The notes: generated from the sequence alone by a model not told the origin. A stretch of 64,000 nucleotides of DNA from VAXT01 sp963794605 (GCA_963794605.1 CAWCEN010000003.1:310001-374000), one strand, 5' to 3'. Shown: positions 24,399 to 32,397, counted from the stretch's first letter. Numbers and translations are program-made.

Positions 24399-27300
24399 AT
24401 GAGCGGCTCCGAAACGACCCCGGCGATGCGCGAGGAGCGCAGGGCCGTGACGGCGCTCGACGCGGACGTGGCCGGCTCGACCGCGCTCGCAGAGCGCCTC
24501 GACGCCGAGGAGGTGAGGCTCGTCGTCGGCGAGGCGATCGCGAGGATGGTGGCCGCCGTCGAGGCGCTCGGAGGCACGATCAAGGACCTCGCCGGTGACG
24601 GAATCCTCGCGCTTTTCGGAGCGCCGATCGCGCACGAGGACGACGCGGAACGCGCCGTTCGGGCCGGGCTGCGGATCGCCGAGGATATGGCCGACTACGG
24701 ATCCGAGGTGGCCGCGGGCTGGGGCGTCGACGGCTTCGCGGTGCGGGTCGGCGTCAACACGGGCTCGGTCGTCTTGGGCCCGGTCGGCGGAGGGTCGCGG
24801 GTCGAGTACGGGGCAACCGGTGACCCGATCAACACAGCAGCGCGGCTCCAGAAGGCGGCGGCGCCGGGCACGGTGCTCGTCGGCGAGTCCACATACCAGC
24901 TCGTCGAGACGCTCTTCGACTGGGACGGGCCCGAGCAGTTCGAGCTCAAAGGCAAGCAGGCCGCGGTCACCGCCTACCGGGCAACAGCGGTGCGGGCGGT
25001 TCCAGGCCGTGCGCGGGGCGTGCTGGGCCTGGAGACGCCGTTCGTCGGCCGCGACGAGCAGCTGGCCGCGGCGCGAGAGGCCGCCGACGCGGTTCTCGGC
25101 GGGACCGGCGGCATCCTCTTCATCACGGGCGAGGCGGGGATCGGCAAGAGCAGGCTGAGCGCGGAGCTGCGCGGGCTCGTCGAGTCGGCCGATTCGCCGC
25201 GTGGGGCGCCGCTCTGGCTCGAGGGCCGTTGCGTCTCGTACGGCGAGTCGCTCCCGTACTGGCCGTACCGCGACGTGCTCCGCGAATGGCTCGGCGTGTC
25301 GCTCCAGGAGCCGGAGCTGCGCCTGCGCGTCTCGCTGCGCCGCGAGGTCGAGCGCCTGTTCGGCCAACGAGTGCTCGAGATCTACCCGTACCTCGGGGCG
25401 ATGCTAGGCCTCACGCTCGAAGCGGACGCCGCCTCGCGCCTGGCGGAGCTTTCGCCCGAAGCGGTTCAGTACCGAACGTTCGAAGTCATGGGCGAGCTGA
25501 TCACGCGCCTCGCCGACGAGCGCCCGGTCGTGCTCGCGATCGACGACCTGCACTGGGCCGATGCGACCTCCCTCCAGCTCACCGAGCACTTGCTCGGGAT
25601 CACCGACCTCGCCGCGGTCCTGATCGTCATCAAGCACCGGACTGAGCCGGACCACCCCTCGTGGCGCGTGAAGACGATCGCGGCCGAGCAGTATCCGCAC
25701 CGCACGCGCGAGCTCGCGCTCAGCGCCCTCTCGGGGGACGCTCATCGCGAGCTCCTCGTCTCGCTGTTCGGCGAGGGCACGATCCCACCCCACCTCGAGC
25801 AGCAGATCCTCGAAGGAGCCGAGGGCAACCCGTTCTACCTCGAGGAGCTCGTCGGAACGCTTGCGGAGACAGGAGTGCTCGTTCGCGACGGCGACGGCTG
25901 GCGGTTCGACCACGAGGCCGAGATCGTGATCCCGCCGACCGTCGAGAAAGTGATCCTGGCGCGGATCGACCGGCTGTCCGATCGCGATCGCAGCGTCCTG
26001 ACTGCCGCGTCGGTCCTCGGCCGGCGGTTCGGCCTGCCGCTGCTCGACGGCGTGACGGGCGCCGACGGCTCACTCCAGGAATCGCTGAACGCGCTCCAGC
26101 GCGTCGATCTGATCCGCGAGGCGCGCAGATGGCCCGAGCCGGAGTACCGGTTCAAGCACGCGCTGATCCAGGAGGCCGCGTACAGGACGCTGCTCGCCGC
26201 TGATCGCGAGGAGCTCCACCGCAAGGCGATGCGCTGGCTCGAGGAGCGCTACGCCGAGAACCGTGACGAGGTACTCGGCCTGCTCGCATACCACGCGCTC
26301 GCCGGGAATGCCGAGGACGAGGCAGTCGCCTACCTGACCCGGGCCGGAGACCGCGCTCGTCTCGAGTGGGCGCTCGACGCGGCGATCGGCCACTACCGGG
26401 CGCTGCTTCCGCTGCTCGAGCGCCGCGGCGCCGATCAGGAGATCGCGCTCGTCCTCCTGAAGCTCGCGATCGCGCTCCACACGTCACTTCGCTTCGCCGA
26501 GGCAGACGAGACGTACCAGCGGGCCTTCCAGTACTGGAAGGCGCCGCCTCCGGGAACGCCGACCGCGACCCTGCGCATGAGCGGCAGCTACGTGCCTCAT
26601 GTCTTCGACCCGCGCGACGCGGGCTTCTGGCCGGACATCAACCTGTGCATGCAGCTCTTCGACCGGCTCGTCGAGGCGTGGCCCGACCGCACGATCGTCC
26701 CGTCTCTCGCCGAGCGCTGGGAGATCTCGGACGACGGGCTCCGCTACGTCTTTCACCTGCGCGAAGGACTGCAGTGGTCGGACGGCGAGCCGCTCACTGC
26801 CCGCGACTGGGTCTTCGGCATCCGGCGCATGCTCGACCCCGAGCGGCCGGGAACCTCGGCGCCGATCTACTTCGTGCTCGAGAACGGCGAGGAGTACTTC
26901 CTCGGTCACAGCGACGATGCCGAGGCAATCGGTGTGCGGGCGCTCGACGACCGCACGCTCGAGTTCCGCCTCGTCGCGCCCGCGCCGTATTTCATGAGCG
27001 TCGTCAACCGCCCTGATTCCGGCCCGCTCCCGCAGCACGCGATCGAGCGGGACGGCGACGACTGGACCGATCCGGAGCGGCAGGTCGTGAGCGGGCCTTT
27101 CCGCCAGCTCGAGCACGGCGACGACCAGCTCGTCCTCGTGCGCAACGAGTCGTACAGCGGCGCCCACCCGGGGAACGCCACGCGCGTCGAGCTCGCTCGC
27201 GCGACGGCCGACGAGGCAGCCGAACCACTCGAGCGCGGCGACCTCGACGTCGTTCGGGTCATGTACACGCCGCGGACCTCGGATCACGTGCGCAGCCACG

Positions 27301-28040
27301 ACCGCGGCCAGGGCCCGCTGACGTGGATCGCGTACCTCGGCTTCCGGCACGCGGACCCCGCTCTCGGAGACCGCGATCTACGGATCGCGCTCGCGCACGC
27401 GATCGACCGCTCCGCACTGGAGCCCCTGATGCCCGCGAACCTCGAGGTCGCAACCGGTGGAATCGTGCCGCCCGCGCTTCAGGGCCACACGCCCGACATC
27501 GTCCTGCCGTTCGACGCGGAGCGTGCACGTCAGCATCTGAGGCAGGTCGGCGCTCCCGGTGAGCTGAAGATCGTCGCCCAGGACGTCTGGCAGCCGCTGC
27601 TCGACGAGGTCACTCGCTCGTGGCGCGAGATTCTTGGGCTCAACGTCTCGGTCGGAACGTGGACGGCGGAGAGTGTCGACGAGGTCGCGCCGCTCGGGAA
27701 GCCGCTCGAGCTCGCGCCGATCGCGGTGCTCGGCTGGCTTCCCGGGTACCCGGACCCGGAGTACTGCCTGCGACTCATCCTGCATTCGCACGCAAAGGCG
27801 AACGAGGGGCGGTACGCGTACGCGCCGTACGACGAGCTGATCGACTCCGCCCGCCACGCGGAGACCGGCGCCAAGCGGCTGGAGCTGTACCGGCAGGCCG
27901 ACAGGCTCGCGGTCACGGAGGAGGCAGCCGTGATTCCGCTCGTCTACGGGCGGAGCATGGCCTTCGTGAGACCGGGAGTCGAAGGCTGGTGGGAGTTCGC
28001 GAAGTCCTCGGCGTCATTCGCGGATCTCGACATCGGCTAG
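24399..28040 (+). CDS. Nucleotide cyclase - AAA ATPase - family 5 solute-binding fusion
   Basis: 1213 residues in one unbroken frame. Residues about 15-195: class III cyclase domain, with metal Asp in DADVAGST and AGDGILALFG and Asn/Arg in NTAARL. Residues about 213-690: AAA_16/LuxR-type signalling ATPase starting TPFVGRDEQL, Walker A GEAGIGKSR (244-252), Walker B VVLAIDDLHWAD, then a helical repeat region. Residues about 722-1213: a complete SBP_bac_5 (oligopeptide/DppA-type) domain with LAERWEISDDGLRYVFHLRE and GLQWSDGEPLTARDWVFGI. There is no signal peptide or membrane helix, so the binding domain should be cytosolic, possibly sensing a peptide-like ligand and gating ATPase or cyclase activity (inference). 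No DNA-binding domain is seen. Ends 31 bases before tRNA-Glu. Confidence 0.92.
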   Translation: MSGSETTPAMREERRAVTALDADVAGSTALAERLDAEEVRLVVGEAIARMVAAVEALGGTIKDLAGDGILALFGAPIAHEDDAERAVRAGLRIAEDMADYGSEVAAGWGVDGFAVRVGVNTGSVVLGPVGGGSRVEYGATGDPINTAARLQKAAAPGTVLVGESTYQLVETLFDWDGPEQFELKGKQAAVTAYRATAVRAVPGRARGVLGLETPFVGRDEQLAAAREAADAVLGGTGGILFITGEAGIGKSRLSAELRGLVESADSPRGAPLWLEGRCVSYGESLPYWPYRDVLREWLGVSLQEPELRLRVSLRREVERLFGQRVLEIYPYLGAMLGLTLEADAASRLAELSPEAVQYRTFEVMGELITRLADERPVVLAIDDLHWADATSLQLTEHLLGITDLAAVLIVIKHRTEPDHPSWRVKTIAAEQYPHRTRELALSALSGDAHRELLVSLFGEGTIPPHLEQQILEGAEGNPFYLEELVGTLAETGVLVRDGDGWRFDHEAEIVIPPTVEKVILARIDRLSDRDRSVLTAASVLGRRFGLPLLDGVTGADGSLQESLNALQRVDLIREARRWPEPEYRFKHALIQEAAYRTLLAADREELHRKAMRWLEERYAENRDEVLGLLAYHALAGNAEDEAVAYLTRAGDRARLEWALDAAIGHYRALLPLLERRGADQEIALVLLKLAIALHTSLRFAEADETYQRAFQYWKAPPPGTPTATLRMSGSYVPHVFDPRDAGFWPDINLCMQLFDRLVEAWPDRTIVPSLAERWEISDDGLRYVFHLREGLQWSDGEPLTARDWVFGIRRMLDPERPGTSAPIYFVLENGEEYFLGHSDDAEAIGVRALDDRTLEFRLVAPAPYFMSVVNRPDSGPLPQHAIERDGDDWTDPERQVVSGPFRQLEHGDDQLVLVRNESYSGAHPGNATRVELARATADEAAEPLERGDLDVVRVMYTPRTSDHVRSHDRGQGPLTWIAYLGFRHADPALGDRDLRIALAHAIDRSALEPLMPANLEVATGGIVPPALQGHTPDIVLPFDAERARQHLRQVGAPGELKIVAQDVWQPLLDEVTRSWREILGLNVSVGTWTAESVDEVAPLGKPLELAPIAVLGWLPGYPDPEYCLRLILHSHAKANEGRYAYAPYDELIDSARHAETGAKRLELYRQADRLAVTEEAAVIPLVYGRSMAFVRPGVEGWWEFAKSSASFADLDIG

Positions 28041-28055
28041 CCCGCGTGTCCCGGC

Positions 28056-28061
28056 TACAAT
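28056..28061 (+). promoter_or_regulatory. -10 box of tRNA-Glu
   Basis: TACAAT ends 10 bases before the first base of the tRNA. Confidence 0.5.
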
Positions 28062-28071
28062 CCGAACCCCC

Positions 28072-28144
28072 GGCGCATTCGTCTAGTGGCCTAGGACACC
28101 GCCCTCTCACGGCGGCGGCACGGGTTCGAATCCCGTATGCGCCT
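28072..28144 (+). tRNA. tRNA-Glu (anticodon CTC)
   Basis: 73-base cloverleaf: acceptor GGCGCAT/ATGCGCC, anticodon stem CCGCC/GGCGG with loop CTCTCAC (anticodon CTC, reads GAG), T-loop GTTCGAATC. CCA not encoded. Its 3' end is the attachment site of the element that follows, and the gene is left intact. Confidence 0.95.
28124..28144 (+). repeat. attL: tRNA-Glu 3' end
   Basis: First copy of the 21-base direct repeat, covering the T-loop and 3' acceptor strand of tRNA-Glu. Confidence 0.75.
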
Positions 28145-28178
28145 TTCCACCGCTTTTCGCTACCCCGAACCCGCATAG

Positions 28179-28475
28179 GCGGGACAGGTTTGCCGGTTCC
28201 GTCCGAACCCGCGGCTTCGTACCGGGCTCAACTCGTGGTGTAGCGCTTGTGGCCTCGAGCGGACACGGCGTCGACGGGCCCAGCATCCCGAAGCCGAGGA
28301 GAAGTACAACGCTGAGCGGAGAGCTCGCTACCGGGCTGAGCATCCTCGCGAGGCGAAAAACTGCGTCGTAGGCGGAGCGCCGTTTGTTCGGAAGCCGGAC
28401 ACCATCGTTTCCGCTGCCGAGTGTCGGCGGGTGCGGCAGCGAGAGCAGCGGCGGCAGCGACGGGTCTCGGCATGA
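28179..28475 (+). pseudogene. N-terminally truncated zinc-knuckle protein remnant
   Basis: A frame open from just after a TAG at 28176 to TGA at 28473-28475 has no usable start codon but reads as real protein. It contains TGLNSWCSACGLERTRRR, then HPEAEEKYNAERRARYRAEH, then CVVGGAPFVRKPD and AAECRRVRQREQRRQRR. This resembles small phage/ICE zinc-ribbon proteins with repeated Cys-x2-Cys knuckles. The expected second Cys of CVVCG and the Cys before AECRR are missing, so the second knuckle is damaged as well as the start. It begins 35 bases inside the left attachment site. Confidence 0.5.
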
Positions 28476-28960
28476 TTCCCGGCACACATACCGGGGCCGG
28501 CTGCTCGGGCGCTGTGCGCCCGTGCCCTCGGGGGATAGAGGGGGCGGGAGGGGCGCAGCCGAGAGTGAGATGCACGCATGCATTGACCGCCACGCATGCA
28601 TGACCGCGCCCCCTCCCTTGGGAGTTACGGAGCGGGCAGGCTCACCGGTTTGTTCAGGGCGCCCCCAACCGGGGAGCGGGAACACCCCCGGGTGCTGTAT
28701 CGCTTGAGGCGCGCTTAACACATCGGCCTAACCTCGCCCTCGCCGACACGTCCTTATCTTCGATGGGAGGTCTGAGGTGAGCAGGAGGGAGGAGGCTTAT
28801 TGGTGGTAGCTGGGTTCGGCTAACTGCGGCCTCAGTCGCTGAGCGCATCATTGTTGTCGATGCGTTTGGTGATGGCGATTGAAAGGTTGGGGCTGCCCGC
28901 TGACGCTCGGACGATGAGTGTCTGTGGGGCCAAAGTTCGCCTTAGGGAGTGAGGGCAGAA
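28476..28960 (+). other. Gene-poor stretch with repeats
   Basis: No convincing gene in 485 bases. It holds two copies of CACGCATGCAT (28573-28583 and 28591-28601), each followed by a GACCGC-type sequence. They are flanked by inverted arms GGGAGGGGCGC (28546-28556) and GCGCCCCCTCCC (28606-28617), so the repeats sit in the loop of a potential long hairpin. The rest, up to the Shine-Dalgarno site of the next gene, shows nothing I recognise. Confidence 0.4.
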
Positions 28961-29455
28961 ATGAAACGATCGGTAGTTCTTCTAGTCGGTGCGCTCGTCG
29001 CTGTAGTGCTTCTTATCGTGAGTCAAGCAGCGCTCGCCGATGGCGTAACTCACCGCGTAAGCGCTGGCAGCGCAGATATCAACCTGGTTCCGCCAGGAGG
29101 AGATGCGAATTTCTCGTTGTCTGCTGTCCAGCATGGTGACGGGACGGTAACGGGCCAGTGGCAGGATACGGTCTTCGGCCGCGGAGTCCCCGCGGTCGGT
29201 CTCCACGTCGACATCGACTGTCTGGTGGTTGATGGTGACGATGCTTGGGTGTCGGGAGTGATCACGCATCCAGCTGCCTTGGCCGGGTTGCCGGCAGTCA
29301 CGCGAGTTCGCGATAACGGGCGATCAGCAAACGATCCTCCGGATCAAATCAGCTTCACGTTTTTCCCGCCCGCAATTGATCCTGACATTACTTGCAACGA
29401 CCAACCTGACCTCCCGTTGAATGATGTGAACAATGGGCAGGTCAACGTGGATTAG
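28961..29455 (+). CDS. Secreted protein of unknown function (island copy A)
   Basis: 164 residues. ATG at 28961 is preceded by a purine-rich Shine-Dalgarno region (GGGAGTGAGGG), unlike most genes of the window. Signal peptide MKRSVVLLVGALVAVVLLIV with cleavage probably after ALA near residue 27. The mature part is beta-rich with GTVTGQWQDT, VDIDCLVVDGDDAWVSGVI and a late CNDQPDLP. Its layout matches the protein at 30411 (also 164 residues): central conserved-like Cys-Val-x-Val-x-Gly-(N/D) segment, then a Cys-Pro region near the end. AT-richer codon use than the chromosome around it. Function unknown. Confidence 0.75.
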   Translation: MKRSVVLLVGALVAVVLLIVSQAALADGVTHRVSAGSADINLVPPGGDANFSLSAVQHGDGTVTGQWQDTVFGRGVPAVGLHVDIDCLVVDGDDAWVSGVITHPAALAGLPAVTRVRDNGRSANDPPDQISFTFFPPAIDPDITCNDQPDLPLNDVNNGQVNVD

Positions 29456-29681
29456 GAGCGAGCCTAGTCCGAGAGGTTAAGGCGAGTGGAAGGGAGGAGG
29501 AGCGCTCGCAGCAGTTCATGCGGCGCTTCTCTTCCCTGGTCGGCTCAGGCGGCTCATCTTGGATCTCCCCGGTCACCGTCGTCGGCCTCAAGCGCCGGCG
29601 GGCTCGGCAACGCGAGCGGCGCGGAGAGCGCCATCGGAGGGCGGTCGCCTAGCCTCGTCTGGGAGCTCGAGACGTTTTAGG
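29456..29681. other. Intergenic stretch with a possible 44-codon frame
   Basis: An ATG at 29518, 16 bases after a GGGAGGAGG-type ribosome site, opens a frame to TAG at 29650-29652 encoding SWISPVTVVGLKRRRAR and a basic tail. It could be a small basic protein or a fragment; I do not call it a gene. Confidence 0.25.
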
Positions 29682-30056
29682 TCACCGATTCTTCGCGATG
29701 AAGCTGGTGGTGCCCAAGCCGACGTACGTGTACTTGGGATGGGTGGTGTACAACCACGTCTTGCCGTGCGGGAAGCGCGCCCAGGTCTGCCCTCCAGCAG
29801 GCAGAGCGCGGACGTGGGTGAAGCGGATTGAGCCGCGGTTGAGCCTTCCGTCCCGATTGCTGGCATAGAGCAGCGCCCTCGGCATCGGCAGTCCCCGATT
29901 CGAGCCGGGAAGGTCGATGTAATCAACCGTGCTGGTGGTCCACCTGCAGGAGCCATCTGCTCGACATTGGAAGCCTGGCGATGCGCAAAGTGTGTGCGTG
30001 CCCCGTTTGTCGCTTGGGGCCCGAACGGCAGCGTGATCGTTATCTACTGCCCACAA
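29682..30056 (-). CDS. Possible hypothetical protein, N-terminus uncertain
   Basis: Open frame of about 124 codons with natural composition: DYIDLPGSNRGLPMPRALLY, RLNRGSIRFTHVRALPAGGQ, TWARFPHGKTWLYTTHPKY. Third positions are G/C-biased in this frame, supporting coding. There is no good start: TTG at 30056 lacks a ribosome site, and two Cys lie at residues about 24 and 31 in an odd N-terminus. It may be the 3' part of a truncated gene. No family recognised. Confidence 0.4.
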   Translation of the reverse strand: MWAVDNDHAAVRAPSDKRGTHTLCASPGFQCRADGSCRWTTSTVDYIDLPGSNRGLPMPRALLYASNRDGRLNRGSIRFTHVRALPAGGQTWARFPHGKTWLYTTHPKYTYVGLGTTSFIAKNR

Positions 30057-30410
30057 AAGGTGAATCCCGAGAATCGGATGACGTTCGTCTGCACCGTGGA
30101 TGGGTAACTAACGAACCAAGGGGGCCGCGCAAGCGGGGGCGGAGGGGAGGCTCGCGCGGCCTCCGTTGGCTTCAACCGCTCCGCAGGTGCCGCAGGGAAC
30201 TGCAAGGGGGCGGCCCTTGCGGAGGTCTTGCCGCAGCACCTTCGAAGGTACGCCTCTTTCGACGCTGCTTCAACCCACACTGGGATATCCGAAAGCAAAT
30301 CTTGGCGTGTGCTCAGGCGCTCAGGGATGACTCGGCCCAGCCTTGGGGGTTCGAAATCCACGGCGACGGGAATCCGGATCGTGTTAGCCCCCAACGAGAG
30401 GAGGGTGGAC
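30057..30410. other. Gene-free stretch
   Basis: 354 bases with no frame I trust. It ends in the Shine-Dalgarno region (GAGAGGAGGG) of the next gene. Confidence 0.4.
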
Positions 30411-30905
30411 ATGAGACGTCTGCCCGTTGTTGCACTCTCTGCGGTAGTGCTGGTCGCGATTCCTACGATCGCAACGGCCAAGACACACTCCCGGAAACGG
30501 GAAGGGGGGAAGGGACCGAAGCATGACCTCGTGGTCGGTTCGGCGAGGTTCACGACGCCCCTCGCTCGCGTCCGCATCAGCGCGCACAGCGGACACAACG
30601 GCGAGAACCCGCGCGGGCACTTCTTCCTCGCGCAGAGTGGCTGGCAGTTCAGAGGTTCTGTGACCTGCGTGCGCGTTGTCGGCAACCAGGCCAGCGTCGG
30701 CGGCCGGGTCACCAAGTCGGGCGGCGTGGGCGGTCCGCCGGTGGGCAGTGGCTTCATCCAGTTCACCGAAGACAACGGCTCACCTGGCAGGAACGACCGG
30801 TCGCACACGGTCTTCGTCGCCAGCCCACCAGTGGCGTGTCCGGCGCCGACGACACCGGCCTTCGTCCTCGCCAAAGGCAACTACGTCATCAAGGACGCCA
30901 CCTAA
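30411..30905 (+). CDS. Secreted protein of unknown function (island copy B)
   Basis: 164 residues. ATG at 30411 follows a strong Shine-Dalgarno GAGAGGAGGG; the longer upstream frame has no such signal. Signal peptide MRRLPVVALSAVVLVAIP, cleavage probably after ATA near residue 25, then a basic linker (KTHSRKREGGKGPKHD). The mature domain includes SARFTTPLARVRISAHSG, GSVTCVRVVGNQASVGGRV and VACPAPTTPAF. Same length and layout as the product at 28961, so the two may be diverged paralogues. Function unknown; probably extracellular or wall-associated. Confidence 0.78.
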   Translation: MRRLPVVALSAVVLVAIPTIATAKTHSRKREGGKGPKHDLVVGSARFTTPLARVRISAHSGHNGENPRGHFFLAQSGWQFRGSVTCVRVVGNQASVGGRVTKSGGVGGPPVGSGFIQFTEDNGSPGRNDRSHTVFVASPPVACPAPTTPAFVLAKGNYVIKDAT

Positions 30906-30931
30906 GTAGAGGGCAGCGGCAGTCTCCGTCA

Positions 30932-30975
30932 GTGGAGGTGATCTGCGCAGCTACCGCCAGCGGGGTCACCTCCAC
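30932..30975 (+). terminator. Hairpin after secreted-protein gene
   Basis: Perfect 10-base arms GTGGAGGTGA (30932-30941) and TCACCTCCAC (30966-30975) with a 24-base loop, 27 bases after the stop codon. There is no T-run, so it is either a weak terminator or a mobile-element structure. Confidence 0.4.
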
Positions 30976-31076
30976 GACCGCTAGCTGTCTGAGGTTCCGA
31001 ACTCCCGCTCGGCGCATTCCGGGCAGTACGTCACGGCCCTTCCACGGTGCAGCCTGAGTCGCGCTAGAGCGCTCTC

Positions 31077-31110
31077 GCGAGGCTGGCGTTCAACGTCTTT
31101 CCAGCCTCGC
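31077..31110. repeat. Inverted repeat upstream of integrase remnant
   Basis: Perfect 10-base arms GCGAGGCTGG (31077-31086) and CCAGCCTCGC (31101-31110), 14-base loop. Confidence 0.5.
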
Positions 31111-31140
31111 GCTGCACCGGTCGCAGTAGCGCTTCCGTTC

Positions 31141-31398
31141 CCGAGCGGCCCGCCTTCCACGGCTTCACTGGCGATCGGTTCCGCACCGCGATCACTCGCG
31201 CTGCACCGCCGCCGGTGTGCCTGCGTTGAGCCCGCACGATCTCCGGCACCGCCGCGTGTCGCTGCTCCACCTCGGTGTGATGCCGTGGGCCCGATCGGCG
31301 AGCTCGTCAGCCACGATGACCTGATGACGACGGAGCGGACGTACACGCACGTCGTCGCCGATGAGGGCAAACTCGACTATGCGAAGATGCTGTCTTGA
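31141..31398 (+). pseudogene. Tyrosine recombinase (integrase) C-terminal remnant, frameshifted
   Basis: Three frames together spell the catalytic end of a phage-type integrase. One frame gives AFHGFTGDRFRTAITRA; after a one-base loss the next gives AAGVPALSPHDLRHRRVSLL with the HDLRH box; after another near 31280 a third gives IGELVSHDDLMTTERTYTHV with the nucleophile Tyr, ending KLDYAKMLS and TGA at 31396-31398. No matching N-terminal or core-binding domain is found upstream, so the gene is both truncated and shifted. It lies 526 bases inside the right repeat and was probably the integrase that placed this element at tRNA-Glu. Confidence 0.72.
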
Positions 31399-32019
31399 GC
31401 TGTTTGAAGTCTCCGGCGGGGGCTTTCTGCCTGGCCGTTCTTCCTGTCGGCGATTCTTGCTGCGCTGCTCGTGATGCCAGGCCATTTCGAGCGCAAGCGA
31501 GAACTCGTTCAGCATCCGAATTCGTCTCGGCTTATACGGCACCAGGGCGGGCGTTCTACCCGGAGGCGGAAGTGTCGTGCGGACAATCCTCATGCGAATT
31601 CAGCGAAGGCCGGTACGAGCTTTACCGCCGTGGTCAGCTCGTGCCCGAGCGAAAATAGACTGGCGGGGCCTCGTGGTTGGAACCTTGCCGACGCGCAAGA
31701 AGTGCAGACGGACGGCCCCCACCACTCTCCGGCGACGTCCAGCGTCACTGTCTGATCGTCCTACGCGCAACCTCGGGATTCCGGTGAGTATGCAACTGCG
31801 CGCTTTCGGGCCTCGATCTCCTGCCGCCCTCGGTAGTCCAAGCGGCTGGGAACACTTCCAAACAGTTCACACGGCGCAGACCCGGTGGGAACCTCGAACC
31901 TGAAACACCGGGTTTTGCAGGCGCGTTCGAATCCCGTATGCGCCTGTCTGCCCCTTTCCACTACGCGTCCTATTCCGACACGGTTCCTACGCTCACCCTG
32001 GCCGGGCTACTGGCGTATT
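31399..32019. other. Gene-free right end of element and flank
   Basis: 621 bases with no frame I trust apart from the attachment repeat at 31925-31945. Chromosomal coding resumes with the minus-strand PRC-like gene. Confidence 0.4.
31925..31945 (+). repeat. attR: copy of tRNA-Glu 3' end
   Basis: Exact 21-base copy of 28124-28144 in the same orientation. Bases upstream do not form the rest of a tRNA, so this is an attachment scar rather than a second tRNA gene. Confidence 0.75.
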
Positions 32020-32397
32020 TCAGAGTCTCCCGCCGATGGCCCACGCGGGCATTGCACTGTTCCACGAATCGATCAGCGACGAGTCGAGTGGTGCGGGCGG
32101 ATCATGGTGCTCAGGTGCTTGCTCGACTTCGGCGCGGGTTAAGCGAAGCCACACCGTGCGTTCGTTGGTGCTGACCCTCTCCATCGCAGCAGCCGGAACG
32201 ACGTGATGTGCCTCGTGGAGGTGGTGCAAGAGGCTGATGACCGCATAGCTTTCGCCCGGTCGATAGCTCGCCCAAGAAACCTTGCCGGCATGTCCGTCGC
32301 GTGCCTCCACCCGAAAGCCCTTGATGCTGTCATCCGGGCCCAGCATCCCGTCGGGAAACGACCAAAGTGCCAGCCTTTGCGGTTCGTCCTCGTTCAT
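32020..32397 (-). CDS. PRC-barrel-like small protein
   Basis: 125 residues. The core GFRVEARDGHAGKVSWASY followed by HHVVPAAAMERVSTNERTVW and LRLTRAEVEQAPEH matches the beta-barrel layout of PRC-barrel stress-type proteins: a strand pair around Asp-Gly, a later strand pair, then a helix with Ala-Pro-Glu. The middle segment (SLLHHLHEAHHVV) is odd for the family and may reflect divergence. ATG at 32395-32397. Soluble, no signal. It lies just outside the right end of the tRNA-Glu element. Confidence 0.6.
   Translation of the reverse strand: MNEDEPQRLALWSFPDGMLGPDDSIKGFRVEARDGHAGKVSWASYRPGESYAVISLLHHLHEAHHVVPAAAMERVSTNERTVWLRLTRAEVEQAPEHHDPPAPLDSSLIDSWNSAMPAWAIGGRL

Larger units (their letters stand above)
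28124..31945 (+). mobile_element. Decayed integrative element at tRNA-Glu
   Basis: The last 21 bases of tRNA-Glu (28124-28144) recur exactly and in the same orientation at 31925-31945, the pattern left by tyrosine-recombinase integration into a tRNA 3' end. Between them gene density drops sharply, intergenic gaps of several hundred bases appear, translation signals change to clear Shine-Dalgarno sites, and a frameshifted integrase remnant lies near the right end. It holds a truncated zinc-knuckle gene, two secreted-protein genes, a doubtful minus-strand gene and several hairpins. No intact integrase or replication gene is left, so it is probably immobile. Confidence 0.75.

Noticed and set aside
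28384..28707. 107-codon plus-strand frame in the island
   Set aside because: No start signal, runs through the repeat region, and overlaps the better zinc-knuckle frame.
30981..31370. Minus-strand frame ending in a YCPECAEREFG Cys pair
   Set aside because: Looks slightly protein-like at its end but overlaps the integrase remnant and an inverted repeat, and the rest is low quality.
31913..31945. Second tRNA gene
   Set aside because: Only the T-arm and 3' acceptor strand are present; no D-arm or anticodon arm upstream, so it is an attachment scar.
28124..31945. CRISPR array or toxin-antitoxin pair in the island
   Set aside because: No array of regularly spaced repeats and no paired small genes of recognised toxin-antitoxin type.
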